Origin: Phycisphaerae bacterium
GTDB taxonomy: Bacteria; Planctomycetota; Phycisphaerae; UBA1845
Length of the DNA stretch: 63,866 nt
Assembly (NCBI GenBank): GCA_022072505.1
Contig: JAJVHU010000028.1
Span: 41,442-105,307, forward strand
Direction of reading: 5' to 3'
The notes under the pieces are model-generated. The model made no database searches. It had not been told where the DNA came from and saw only the letters and a program-made list of their open reading frames with translations. A program made the translations under genes and the position numbers. Below are positions 1-9,600 of the stretch, piece after piece. Numbering within the stretch: the first letter of the stretch is position 1; every line of letters starts with the position of its first letter.

Positions 1-42
1 GACGCCGCGGACACGCAACGCCGCACACAAGGGGAACCCGGG

Positions 43-633
43 ATGCCGACATCCGCCGTCGTGTTCGATCTGGACGGAACGCTTACCACCCCGATGCTCG
101 ATTTCGATCGGATCCGCCGTGAGATCGGCATCGAGGCCGGACCGATCCTGGAAGCCGTCCAGCATATGTCCCCCGCCGACCGCACCCGGGCCGAGAGCAT
201 CCTTGAACGGCACGAACGCCACGCCGCTGAGAACTCCACCCTGCACGACAACGCCCGCGAAGTCGTCCGCGCCCTGCGCCGCCGCGGTCACCCGACCGCC
301 ATCCTCACCCGCAACGCACGCCGCTGGGTCGAGGTCGTCCTCTCGAAGCACGCCATCGAAGTCGACGCTGTCCGCACCCGCGAGGACGGCGCGATCAAGC
401 CCGCCGCCGAACCCGTCCTCGACCTCTGCCGACGCCTCCACGCCGAACCCGCTGCAAGCTGGGTCGTCGGCGACTATCTCTTCGACCTTCAGTCCGGACG
501 CCTCGCCGGCGCCCGCACCGTCCTGATGATCGCCGACGCAGCGCCCCCCGCCTTCGCGGATCAGGCCGACTTCATCATCCGCCGCCTCGACGAACTTCTG
601 CGCATCATCCCCCCGCCGAACCGCGACGCCTAG
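43..633 (+). CDS. HAD-superfamily hydrolase (phosphoglycolate phosphatase-like)
   Basis: A 196-residue cytosolic HAD hydrolase. All four HAD motifs are visible: the DxDGT nucleophile loop (FDLDGT, D9 and D11), the motif II threonine near T89 in AILTRN, the motif III lysine near K119 in AIKP, and the Mg-binding motif IV GD at 143-144 followed by D148. Between motifs I and II lies a helical cap of the kind found in small phosphatases of the Gph/PpaX type. HAD enzymes of this class dephosphorylate small metabolites such as phosphoglycolate; the true substrate cannot be read from sequence. The start is supported by a purine-rich AGGGGAA about 8 bases upstream. The gene converges on the lipoprotein gene ending the secretion cluster and is probably unrelated to it. 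Confidence 0.85.
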   Translation: MPTSAVVFDLDGTLTTPMLDFDRIRREIGIEAGPILEAVQHMSPADRTRAESILERHERHAAENSTLHDNAREVVRALRRRGHPTAILTRNARRWVEVVLSKHAIEVDAVRTREDGAIKPAAEPVLDLCRRLHAEPAASWVVGDYLFDLQSGRLAGARTVLMIADAAPPAFADQADFIIRRLDELLRIIPPPNRDA

Positions 634-636
634 TGC

Positions 637-672
637 CCTGAGCCGCGGGCTTCAGCCCGCGCGAACGCTCGT
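637..672. repeat. REP-like palindromic element (family 1)
   Basis: The core GAGCCGCGGGCTTCAGCCCG forms a hairpin (CGGGCT/AGCCCG) and is followed by CGCGAACGC. It sits between the convergent stop codons at 633 and 823. The same unit occurs three times inside gspI, once in the RHS gene at 59814, and as an inverted pair near 30170. It may act as a bidirectional terminator or mRNA stabiliser here; that role is inferred from position. Confidence 0.8.
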
Positions 673-822
673 CTCGTGGCGCGCCACGAAGTCGAGAAGG
701 ACGATGCAGGCGGGGATCCCGGAAAAAAGCGCACCGGTTCCGCCCGTTGCGCTCTGAAAGCACGCGGCAGGTCGAGGACGGCGCCGATGCTCAGTTCGGG
801 GGGAGGAACCCGACGGGCGAAC

Positions 823-1326
823 TCAAAACACTTCCTTCGGAACGATGATCCGGATCGGCTGGCCGAACGTCTTGCGGCCGGCGGGATCCTCATACGACAC
901 GATGAACTCCACCTCCCGCTCGAGCACGTCGTGCGGCGCCCACGACAGACGCATCACGTAATACTGTCCGAGCGTCGTGGGGTGCCGCTTGTGCGGCAGC
1001 GTCCGGGTCGGGGCGTTGAACGTCGTGATCTTCTCCCGCGACACCTCGCCCTGCGCGTCGCGCCCCCGGTAATACATGTCCACGATGAACGTCCCCGGCA
1101 CGAGGACGCCGCGGTGCTCGTTCTGCGGAATCAGGAAAATCCGGAACTGGATCCCCTCCGGCTTCTCATCGCGCACCGCGTCCATGTTCAGCCACGGATT
1201 CGCGCTGCGCAGGATCGACACGGTCTGAATCCGCGGACCCCGGTAATTCCGACCCCCGGACTCGCATCCCGCCGCGCAGCAACCCGCCAACGCCAACCCC
1301 GCAAGAACCGACCGCCGCGCCGTCAT
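823..1326 (-). CDS. Small lipoprotein at the end of the secretion operon
   Basis: A 167-residue secreted protein. The N-terminus has a short positive stretch, a hydrophobic core and a lipobox-like AAGC at residues 18-21, so it is probably lipid-anchored. The rest is a soluble beta-rich domain with no family I recognise. Its ATG overlaps the TGA of the secretin gene by four bases (ATGA), which indicates translational coupling and joint expression. Because it is coupled to a secretin, a pilotin-like role (outer-membrane targeting or stabilisation of the secretin) is a reasonable guess, but no pilotin family motif is visible. A general envelope lipoprotein is the alternative. Confidence 0.75.
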   Translation of the reverse strand: MTARRSVLAGLALAGCCAAGCESGGRNYRGPRIQTVSILRSANPWLNMDAVRDEKPEGIQFRIFLIPQNEHRGVLVPGTFIVDMYYRGRDAQGEVSREKITTFNAPTRTLPHKRHPTTLGQYYVMRLSWAPHDVLEREVEFIVSYEDPAGRKTFGQPIRIIVPKEVF

Positions 1327-4300
1327 GACGAGCCACCGCCCTCGGCCCGCGCGATTTCCGTCTTCTCGCCGTCTTTCTCCAGCGGCGGCGCCTCTTCCGC
1401 GGCTTTGTCCGACGGTGGAACCTTCGGTCCGTACTTCGTGATCGGTTTCGACAGGTCCGGTCCGTAGCGCCGCGGTTTCGGCCCGTAAAGCTCCCGGTTC
1501 GCAGGCGCCTCCCCGTTGTTGTTGGTCGGACCCGCCGCGGGTGCGTTCGGATCCTGCGGACCCATCAACGCCGAATCCGGCGTGATCCGCAGACCCTCCA
1601 TGAAACGATGCGTCTTCACCCAGTCCGACGCCTCGCCCATGTCCCGCTCGCGCCCCGACATCTGCCGCGCGTCCTGCGGCGTCCGAAGCACCTCCACCGT
1701 CAGCACCACCATCAGCTCCGTCCGCCGGCTCACGTCCGTCGCCGACCGGAACAGCGGACCGAAGAGCGGCAGGTCTCCGAAGATCGGAACCTTCGTCTCG
1801 CCGTACTCCTGGCTCGACGTGATCAGCCCGCCGAGCACCACCGTCTCCCCGTCCTTCACCGTCACGCTCGACTCCAGCCGTCGCTCGTTGATCACCGGCG
1901 CCCGCAAACCCTCCGTCAGCGTGATCGTCTGATTCGAAAGCTGCGAAATCTCCGCCAGAATGTCCATCCGAACGTAGTTGTCCGGCGTGATGTGCGGCGT
2001 CACGTCCAGCTCGATGCCCACGTCCTCGTAGTCGAACGACGTTTGCGTCCGGGCGCTCGTGTCTCCCACGTTCGACGTCGTCGGGATCGGAATGCGGTCC
2101 CCGATCCGGATGTTGCCCACCCGGTTGTTCTCCACCACCACCGTCGGACGCGACAACACCTCCAGCCGGCTTTCCGTCTGCAGCGCATGCACCAGGAACC
2201 CGAAGTCCTCGCCCGTGATCGTGAACGAGAACCCCGTCCCCGACCCGATCGCCCCGATATCCGTCCCGATCACGCTGTCAAAAGCGTCATTGTCGCCGAT
2301 CACCGTGCCGTTCGGCCCCAGCACCGCCGTCTCGGAGAACTCCAGATCCTGACCCGCGAACTCGATGCCCAGCTCAAGACGATCGTCGAGGATGACCTCG
2401 GCCACCATCACGCTGATCCGCACCTGAGGCTCGGGCCGGTCAAGCTGTTGCACCAGCTCCAGAATCTGCGGCAGCTTCCGCGGACTCGCCCCGATCACCA
2501 GCCCCGCCCCGCGATCCTCCTCATCCGTCCCGCCGATGCTCACCAGCGACACCTTCTTCTCACTTCGCTGATACGACGACGTCGACTCCTCCGTGTCCTG
2601 GTAGACTTCCTCCTCCTGCTGCAGCCAGTCCTGAAGCGCCTGCGACAACTGCTCCGGCGGAAGCGTGTTCGGTCGGTACACGTCGGCCAGCCGCTCCTGC
2701 ACGTCCCGCGCGTCCAGGATCCGCACCAGCCCCTCCACCATCTGAAGGTCGATCGGCGCTCCCGCCGCCACCACCGTGTTGGTCCGGACATCCGCCACGA
2801 AGCGAAGCGTTTGTCCCGCCAGCGCCGGAATCCCCTGTGACGGAAACCCCATCAACTCGAACGTGCTGCGGATGTCCTGCTCTTCCTGGTCCCCCGTCGC
2901 GCTGCCTTCCTCATAAAGCTCCCGGAGCATCTCCACCACCGTCTCCGCGTTGCTGTTCCACAACTCGAACATCCGGATCTCGTTCACCGTCGGGCGGATC
3001 TGATCGATGCTGCGGATCATCGACTCCAGCGCGTCGATGCTCTTCTCCGGAGCGTACACGAAGATCGAGTTCGTCCGCGGATCCGGCGTGAAGCGCACGT
3101 CCTGCCGCAGCAGCTTGTGCTCCACGAACGTCCCGTCGTCACGCTCCTCCCGGAACGTCACCATCACCGCCGACTCCTCGTCCTCGGTCTCGCCGAAGAT
3201 CGCCTCCTGAAGCACCTGCGAGAAGTTCTCCGCCAGCGCCTGCTTGAGCTTCACCACCCGCACGCCCTGGTTCCGCACCGGCAGCGTCGTGTCCAGCTTC
3301 TCGACCATCACCGCCACGTCCTCGAGCTGCGACGCCGACGCCCAGACGATCAGCGCGTTGCTCCGCACGTCCGGAACCACCGCCACCGCGTCCGGACGAC
3401 CCGAGTCCGCGTCTCCGCCCGACTCCGCGAACAACTGGTCCAGCCCCTCCGCCACGTCCTCCGCCCGCGCGTACTGAAGCGGGAAAATCTCCACCTGCTT
3501 CGCCAGCGACGACTTCTGATCCAGCAGCTTCAGCAAATCCGACACCACCTTGTGATCGTCGCGCGACGCGCTGATCACCAGGCTGTTCGCCCCCTCAAAC
3601 GGCACGATCACCACCGGCGTGCGCTCCCCTTCGCCTCCGCCCCCCTGCGCGCGGTCCTCGAACAACCGCGTCATCTTCGCTGCCAGCGTCACCGCGTTGG
3701 CATGAATCAGCGCATACGCCTCCAGAACCGCCGTCGTCGGACCCGACTCCACGTCCAGCTTCGTGATCAGCGTCTCCACCCGCTCCATCGCGTCCTGCGT
3801 CGCCGCCACGATCAGCGAGTTGCTCCGCTCATCCGAAATGAACGTCGGCTGGTTCTCCTCGCCCATCAACTGCGTCAGCCCGTCGAACAACTCCTCGAAC
3901 TTCGTCTTCATCTGCATCGCGTCCGCGAACTTCAGCCCGAAGATGCGGATGCTGTCCACCGCCGACTCCTGCTCCAGGCTTTCAACGAGCTGCTGGATCT
4001 GCGCGAAATCCTCCGGACCGGCCGCCACGATCAGCGAGTTGCTCCGCGTATCCGCCACGATCACCGGCTCATCCGGAAACTGCTCCGCCTCCTGAAGGAT
4101 CGCGATCTTCCGCTGCCACAGCTCGACGATCTTTTCGGCCATCGTCTCCGCCGACAGATGCTTGCACTTGATGATCCCCAGTTGCGTCAGGTTCCGGCTG
4201 GCCGGCACGTCCAGCGATTTCACCAGTTCCGTGATCTCCGTCAGGTTCGACTCGCTCGCCGACAGGATCAGCGCGTTGTTGTTCACGTCGATCGTCAGGA

Positions 4301-6287
4301 ACACGCGCTCCGCCTCCGTCGGAATCGACCCGACGGTCTGGCTGTAAGCCTCCAGCCGCTGCTCCAGCATGTCCGTCAACACCTTGCCGATCCGGATCGC
4401 GTCGCCGTTCTGAAGACGAACCAGCCGGATCGGATACTTGTACCGGTACGGCTGGTCCAGCCCCTCCACGATCCGCTTCGCCAGCGCCACCTGTTCCGAG
4501 CGCCCCGCAATCACCAGCGTGTTCGACCGCTGATCCCCCGTCACCGAGAAGGCGTAGGCCAGCGCCTTCGCCTCGGGCTTGCGCGGCACGCCCTCCGTGT
4601 TCGGCTCGCCCGGATCGGGTAGAATTCCGGGCCCGTCGTCGAAAAGGCTCGCCAGACGCTCCTCCAGATCGTTCGCGTCCGCGTACATCAGCGGGATGAT
4701 CTCGACGTCCACGTCCTCCGCCAGCGGCACGCTGTCCAGAAGCCGGATCAGCTCCACGAACCCGGGGATGTTCTTCTCCACCGTCGCCACGAGAAGGCTG
4801 TTCGTGCCCGTGTCCGCGATCAATTTGACCGTCCGCGACACGTCGATCGGCTTGATCACGCTGATCGTCCCGTCCTTCGGATCGACGATCGACAGGCTCA
4901 GCCGCAGGATCGCCTCATTCGCCGCCTCCGCGTCCTCGGGCGAGCGCAGCAACGTGTCCAGCACCGTCCGGAACTCTTCGGCGTTCGAATGAAGCAGCGG
5001 AAACATCACCAGCTTCAGCTCGCCCCAGTCCTCCTTCGGCGCGACGTCCACCGCGTCGATGATCGCCTGAATCTTCTCCCGCTCCGACTCCGGCGCGAAC
5101 ACCTGGATCGTGTTCGTCGCGTCGATCGCCTTGATCGCCAGCTCCCCGCTCTTCGCCCCGAGCTGCGTGCGGATCTTGCTGAGCATGTCCTGCACCTCGC
5201 GCAGCACGTCGCTCGCCTTCCGGTTCTTGATCTCGAACTCCAGCCACTTGCCCGGAATGCTCGGAGGCAGCCCGTCGATCTTTTCGATGAGCAGGAGGAT
5301 CGTCTCCATGTGCTCCGGCAGCGCCGCGACGATCACCACGTTGTCGCCCGCGGCCGTGATCTTGAACTGGTCCTCCGTGCGCCCCGTCGGCGCGGGAAAC
5401 ACGTCCCGCAACGCTTCCGTCACGATCCGTGAAACTTCGTCCGAACCCTTGTTTTCGAGCACGACCGGTTCGATCACTTTCGTCTTCTGAAACGCGTCGA
5501 GCATGAGGATCAGGGCTTCGAGCTTCTGCACGTCCTCCGGATTGCCGCGCAGCACGATGTTTCCGCCGACCACCTCGACTTTCAGGTCCGCGCCGGACAA
5601 CCCGAGATCCATCGAATTGATGTATCCGAGAAGCTGATCCCCGGAGAGATTCTTGAACGGCACGTCGAGTTGCCGCGCCCGCATCGCCGGCGTCTGAACC
5701 TCCGCGGGAACCTCTCGCTCCTGAGGCGCCTGACCCTCCGCCGCAGCTTCCCGATCCGAAGGCGCCTGACCCTCCGCCGCTCCCGCCGCACGCTCCTGCC
5801 CCGTCATCTGCGAAACCGCGTCCCTGGCCTGCTCCTTGATCGCTGCGTTGTCCGCCTTGCCCTTCGGTTTCGCGGTTTTCGGCGCCGCGCCAGCGCCCTT
5901 GTTCTTCCCCTTCTTGCCGTCCGCCGCTTTCTCGCCGGTCGTCGGCGCCGCTCCCGTCGCCGGAGGCTGCGCCGCGCCGCCTTCCCCAGCGCCGGCGTCT
6001 GCCTTTTTTCCCGTCTTGGCGTCGCCCTTCTTGCCGGCCTGCTTGTCCACCTTCGCGTCGCCCTTCTTCTTGTCCTTCTTTCCGCCCTTCTTGGCGTCTC
6101 CCTCGGCGGGCGGCTGCTTCTTCCCCGGCTTCGTCTCCGTCGAGGCCGAAGGCGCCTCCTGCACCGGCCGCAGCGCGGCGTTCGCCGAAACCCGCCACGG
6201 CCCGCACACGCCCGTCGTCAACCCGGCGGCCGCCACTACGCGAAGTGTCAATGTCATTGCCGCCCGGTTCATTCGTCTTGAATTCAT
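1323..6287 (-). CDS. gspD: Giant secretin (GspD/PilQ family) with about twelve N-domain repeats
   Basis: This is the outer-membrane channel of a type II secretion/type IV pilus-like machine. The start is placed at the ATG giving MNSRRMNRAA rather than a GTG 12 codons upstream, because a signal peptide ending near VSANA follows directly; the protein is about 1654 residues. A Lys/Gly/Ala-rich linker covers roughly residues 40-200. Then come about twelve secretin N-domain repeats, each with a pattern like NSLIVAA...LV..LD. The C-terminal pore holds the secretin signature GDLPLFGPLF and the PTVVVENN and VINERR segments. Ordinary GspD proteins are about 650 residues with three or four N-domains, so this one is far longer. 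The C-terminal tail is Pro- and Lys-rich. The gene follows the pore-less N-domain protein and is coupled to the lipoprotein gene. Confidence 0.93.
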   Translation of the reverse strand: MNSRRMNRAAMTLTLRVVAAAGLTTGVCGPWRVSANAALRPVQEAPSASTETKPGKKQPPAEGDAKKGGKKDKKKGDAKVDKQAGKKGDAKTGKKADAGAGEGGAAQPPATGAAPTTGEKAADGKKGKNKGAGAAPKTAKPKGKADNAAIKEQARDAVSQMTGQERAAGAAEGQAPSDREAAAEGQAPQEREVPAEVQTPAMRARQLDVPFKNLSGDQLLGYINSMDLGLSGADLKVEVVGGNIVLRGNPEDVQKLEALILMLDAFQKTKVIEPVVLENKGSDEVSRIVTEALRDVFPAPTGRTEDQFKITAAGDNVVIVAALPEHMETILLLIEKIDGLPPSIPGKWLEFEIKNRKASDVLREVQDMLSKIRTQLGAKSGELAIKAIDATNTIQVFAPESEREKIQAIIDAVDVAPKEDWGELKLVMFPLLHSNAEEFRTVLDTLLRSPEDAEAANEAILRLSLSIVDPKDGTISVIKPIDVSRTVKLIADTGTNSLLVATVEKNIPGFVELIRLLDSVPLAEDVDVEIIPLMYADANDLEERLASLFDDGPGILPDPGEPNTEGVPRKPEAKALAYAFSVTGDQRSNTLVIAGRSEQVALAKRIVEGLDQPYRYKYPIRLVRLQNGDAIRIGKVLTDMLEQRLEAYSQTVGSIPTEAERVFLTIDVNNNALILSASESNLTEITELVKSLDVPASRNLTQLGIIKCKHLSAETMAEKIVELWQRKIAILQEAEQFPDEPVIVADTRSNSLIVAAGPEDFAQIQQLVESLEQESAVDSIRIFGLKFADAMQMKTKFEELFDGLTQLMGEENQPTFISDERSNSLIVAATQDAMERVETLITKLDVESGPTTAVLEAYALIHANAVTLAAKMTRLFEDRAQGGGGEGERTPVVIVPFEGANSLVISASRDDHKVVSDLLKLLDQKSSLAKQVEIFPLQYARAEDVAEGLDQLFAESGGDADSGRPDAVAVVPDVRSNALIVWASASQLEDVAVMVEKLDTTLPVRNQGVRVVKLKQALAENFSQVLQEAIFGETEDEESAVMVTFREERDDGTFVEHKLLRQDVRFTPDPRTNSIFVYAPEKSIDALESMIRSIDQIRPTVNEIRMFELWNSNAETVVEMLRELYEEGSATGDQEEQDIRSTFELMGFPSQGIPALAGQTLRFVADVRTNTVVAAGAPIDLQMVEGLVRILDARDVQERLADVYRPNTLPPEQLSQALQDWLQQEEEVYQDTEESTSSYQRSEKKVSLVSIGGTDEEDRGAGLVIGASPRKLPQILELVQQLDRPEPQVRISVMVAEVILDDRLELGIEFAGQDLEFSETAVLGPNGTVIGDNDAFDSVIGTDIGAIGSGTGFSFTITGEDFGFLVHALQTESRLEVLSRPTVVVENNRVGNIRIGDRIPIPTTSNVGDTSARTQTSFDYEDVGIELDVTPHITPDNYVRMDILAEISQLSNQTITLTEGLRAPVINERRLESSVTVKDGETVVLGGLITSSQEYGETKVPIFGDLPLFGPLFRSATDVSRRTELMVVLTVEVLRTPQDARQMSGRERDMGEASDWVKTHRFMEGLRITPDSALMGPQDPNAPAAGPTNNNGEAPANRELYGPKPRRYGPDLSKPITKYGPKVPPSDKAAEEAPPLEKDGEKTEIARAEGGGSS

Positions 6288-6354
6288 GAGTCCTACCCGT
6301 CGCAGATTTCCAGGATCGACCACCGCCCGACCCCTCGCCCGTCAACCGCCCCGC

Positions 6355-6586
6355 GCCTTAACCGCCCCGCGCTTTAACCCCCTCGCGCCTTAACCGAGCC
6401 GCGCCCGTAAGGAAGCGCTCTTCCTCCCCGCGCCCCAAACCCCCGCTATAGCGAAGCGCCCCACCCGCGCGCTTTAACCGCCCCGCGCTTTAACCCCCTC
6501 GCGCCTTAACCGAGCCGCGCCCGTAAGGAAGCGCTCTTCCTCCCCGCGCCCCGAACCCCCGCTGTCGCGAAGCGCCCCACCCGCTC
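6355..6586. repeat. 116-bp tandem duplication between the two giant genes
   Basis: The 350-base gap 6288-6637 holds no gene. Two near-identical copies of a 116-bp unit lie head to tail (about 6355-6470 and 6471-6586). They differ at only a few bases, for example CTATAGCG versus CTGTCGCG. Each copy carries one member of a second dispersed palindromic family (core GCCGCGCCCGTAAGGAAGCG) and several TTAACC-type motifs. The gap is the 5' leader of the secretin gene if the cluster is one transcript. Confidence 0.85.
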
Positions 6587-6637
6587 GACCGCCCCGGCGC
6601 TTATACTCCCCGCGACCGCCCGCGGACTCGCCGCGTC

Positions 6638-9600
6638 CTACCGCCGCCGCCCTGAACTGCTCGAACCACTCACACCCTCATCCTGCTGCCGCAGCATGTC
6701 GATGATCGCCTGCACGTCATCCGCGCTGAGTCTCTTGATCGGGATCAGTCGCGTCTCCTCGCCGCCCGCCGGCCCCCGGCTGGTCAACTGCTCGACCATC
6801 TGTCGCACCTGCGGAAACAGCGACGGCGCCCCCGTCACGATCAGTGACCGTGTCCGCGCGTCCGGCGTGATCGTCACGCTCCCGCGCGACGTTCCGCCGC
6901 TGCGCCCCTGTCCCGACCCCTGAATCCCCCGGTTGATCGCGTCCGAAACCTGCTGCGCCAGCAGACTCACGTTGTACCCCTGCTCGACGCCGATGATCTC
7001 GAACGTGCCTTCCTGATAAAGCTCCGAGTCAAGCTGCGCGATCACGCCCTCGATCGTCGTCATCACCTCCGGCTCCGCCACCACCACCAGCGCGTTCGCC
7101 GAGGTCATCGCGCTGATCCGCGCCCCGCCCGTCAGCGTCTCGCTCGATCCGCCTCGGCTGGGGCTGAAGAAAAACGGATTACGGTTCGACGATCCCGACG
7201 AACCCGGACGTTGCAGATAACTCTGAAGCGCCGTCTGCGCCTCGTCCACCGCGATGTGCTTGAGCATGAACACGCGGATGTCCTGTTTCTGCGCCAGGTC
7301 GACGTCGATCTGCGCGATCAGGTCGGTGATCTTCTTGAATTCCTCGTCGTTGGCCCGGATCACCAGGTTGTTCGTCCCCGGCACCAGCGCCACCACCATC
7401 CCGCCGCCGGAATCCGACTGATCCCAGAAGAAGAAGCCCCCGCCGCGCCGCCCGCGACCGCCCCCGAACGGATCGGCCCCGCCCGAGAAGAGATCCTGCA
7501 ACACCTGCTGCACGCCTTCCGGATCGACGTTCTTGATCTCCACCACCCGGATCGGGCGGTCCGCGCCTTCCGGCTTGTCAAGCTGCGCCACCAGCGCCTG
7601 CACGTCCTTGAGCATGCGCGGCGACGATGCGATGATCACCGATCGCGTCCCCATCTCCGGGAACGCGATCACCGCGTCCTGCGGGTTCTTGCGCCCGCCG
7701 GAGGACTGCGCCCCCTGCCCGAAGACGTTGCTGATCGCCTGCGCGACCGCCTGCGGATCCGCGTATTGCACCTTGATCGACGAGATCGTCCGCCCCGTCG
7801 TCACTTCCTCCACGTCCAGCTTCGTCAGAAGATCCTTCACCCAGTTCATCTCCACCTCGTTGGCGAAGACGATCAGGCTGTTCGTCCCCAGGTCCGGCGC
7901 GACGTACATCGGCTGCACCTCGGTCTTCTTCTTCGCCTGGGTGTTCTGGATGAGCTGGCTGAGGTTCTGCGCCACGTCCTGCGCGTTGGCGTACGTCAGT
8001 TTGATCGTCTGCACCGACCGCTGGGCCGACGACGCCACGTCGAGCTGCGTCAGCAGCATCGCGATCTTGTCGTGATTCTCCTTCGACGCCCCGATGATCA
8101 GGTTGCTGGGCGGCGTCCACGCGGCCTTGATCGTGTCCTCCGGGCGCTGCTTCCCGCTGCGGGTCTGCGCAAACGCCTGATTGACCATCGTCACCACGTA
8201 TTGCGGGTCCAGGTACTCCAGCGGATAAACGCGGATGACGATCCCCGCGTCCTCGTTCGGCGGAAGATCGAGCTGCGCCACGAGCGCCTTGGACTCCTCG
8301 ATGTCCTTCGGCGCGCCGCTGACCAGAATCGCGTTCAAGGCCGGAACCGGCGTGATCGTAAGCTGCTGCCCCGGTTGCCGCTTCTGCACCGCTCCGCTCT
8401 TGCTCATGCTCTGGCTGAGCACTTGCGCCAGCTCCTCCGCGTTGGCCTGTTTGAGGAACACGATCTCCCGCTGCGCCCCCAGCCCCGTATCCACGTCCAG
8501 TTCCGCGAGAAGCTGCTGGATCCGCTCGTGATTGTTCTCGCTCGCCGTCACGATCAGCGACGACGTCGCCGGATCGACGAACGCCAGCACGAGATCCCGC
8601 GCCGACGTCTGCACCGTCGTCTGCTTCGCCGTCCTGCCCTTGCCCGTCCGCGTCGCCGTCCACTCGTCGATCACGCTCTTGAGCACGTTCGGATCCGCCC
8701 ACTGCACCGGGTACTTCTTCGTCAGAAGCCCCTCTTTCAGCGACGTCTCCTCCGTGTCCAGCATCGTGACGCGCTCTTCGATGAACTTGAGGTTGTCCTC
8801 GTCCGCCAGCACCAGAAGCTGGCGCATGTCCGGGTCCGAGCTGATGACCACCGTCGTGCTCATCGCGTCGCCCTTCGCCCCGACCGCCTTGAACCCCTCC
8901 ACGCGTTCGCTGACCAGCGCCCGGATCTTGTCCGCCATCAGGTCCGGATGAACGTGCTTCAGATCGATCACCTTGTACTGAAGCTGCGGCGGCTGCATCT
9001 CCTCCAGCGGGTTGATGAAGTTGTTCTTGATCTCCTCCTGCATCTTCTCCGACGCCCGGACGATCACCACGTTCATCGCCTTGTTCGCCTCGGCCTTGAC
9101 CTCGACGCCCTTGTCCTTCCGGTCGCCGTAGGTGGCGTTGATGTTCTTCGCCACCTCCTCCGCGTTCGCCCGGATGAGCTGGTACATCGCCGTCACGATC
9201 TTCCCGACCGCCTTGTCCGGCGTGTCCAGGTCGGTCAGCGCCATCTGGATGAACGCGTGCGTCTGCGGTCCGCCCAGCACGATCAGCGCGTTCGTCGCGT
9301 CGTCGGCGTCCACCGCGAATTTCTCGCTGCTTCCGCGGCTGCCCGACCCGCTCTGATACTGCGCCATCATGCCCTTCATCATCTCGAGCACGGCGCGGGC
9401 GTTCAGGTACTGAAGCTTGAACACCCGGAACTGAAGGTCCGTCACGATGTCCAGCTTGCCCACCAGCGACTCGACCTGCTTGAAAGCGTCCTCGTTCGGC
9501 GCCGACACGAACAACTTCCGCGTCGGATCCGACGCCGTCACCGTGATCCGTCCGGCCGCGGTTGAACCCCCGCGCCCGCCGCCGCGCGCAGACGATCCGC

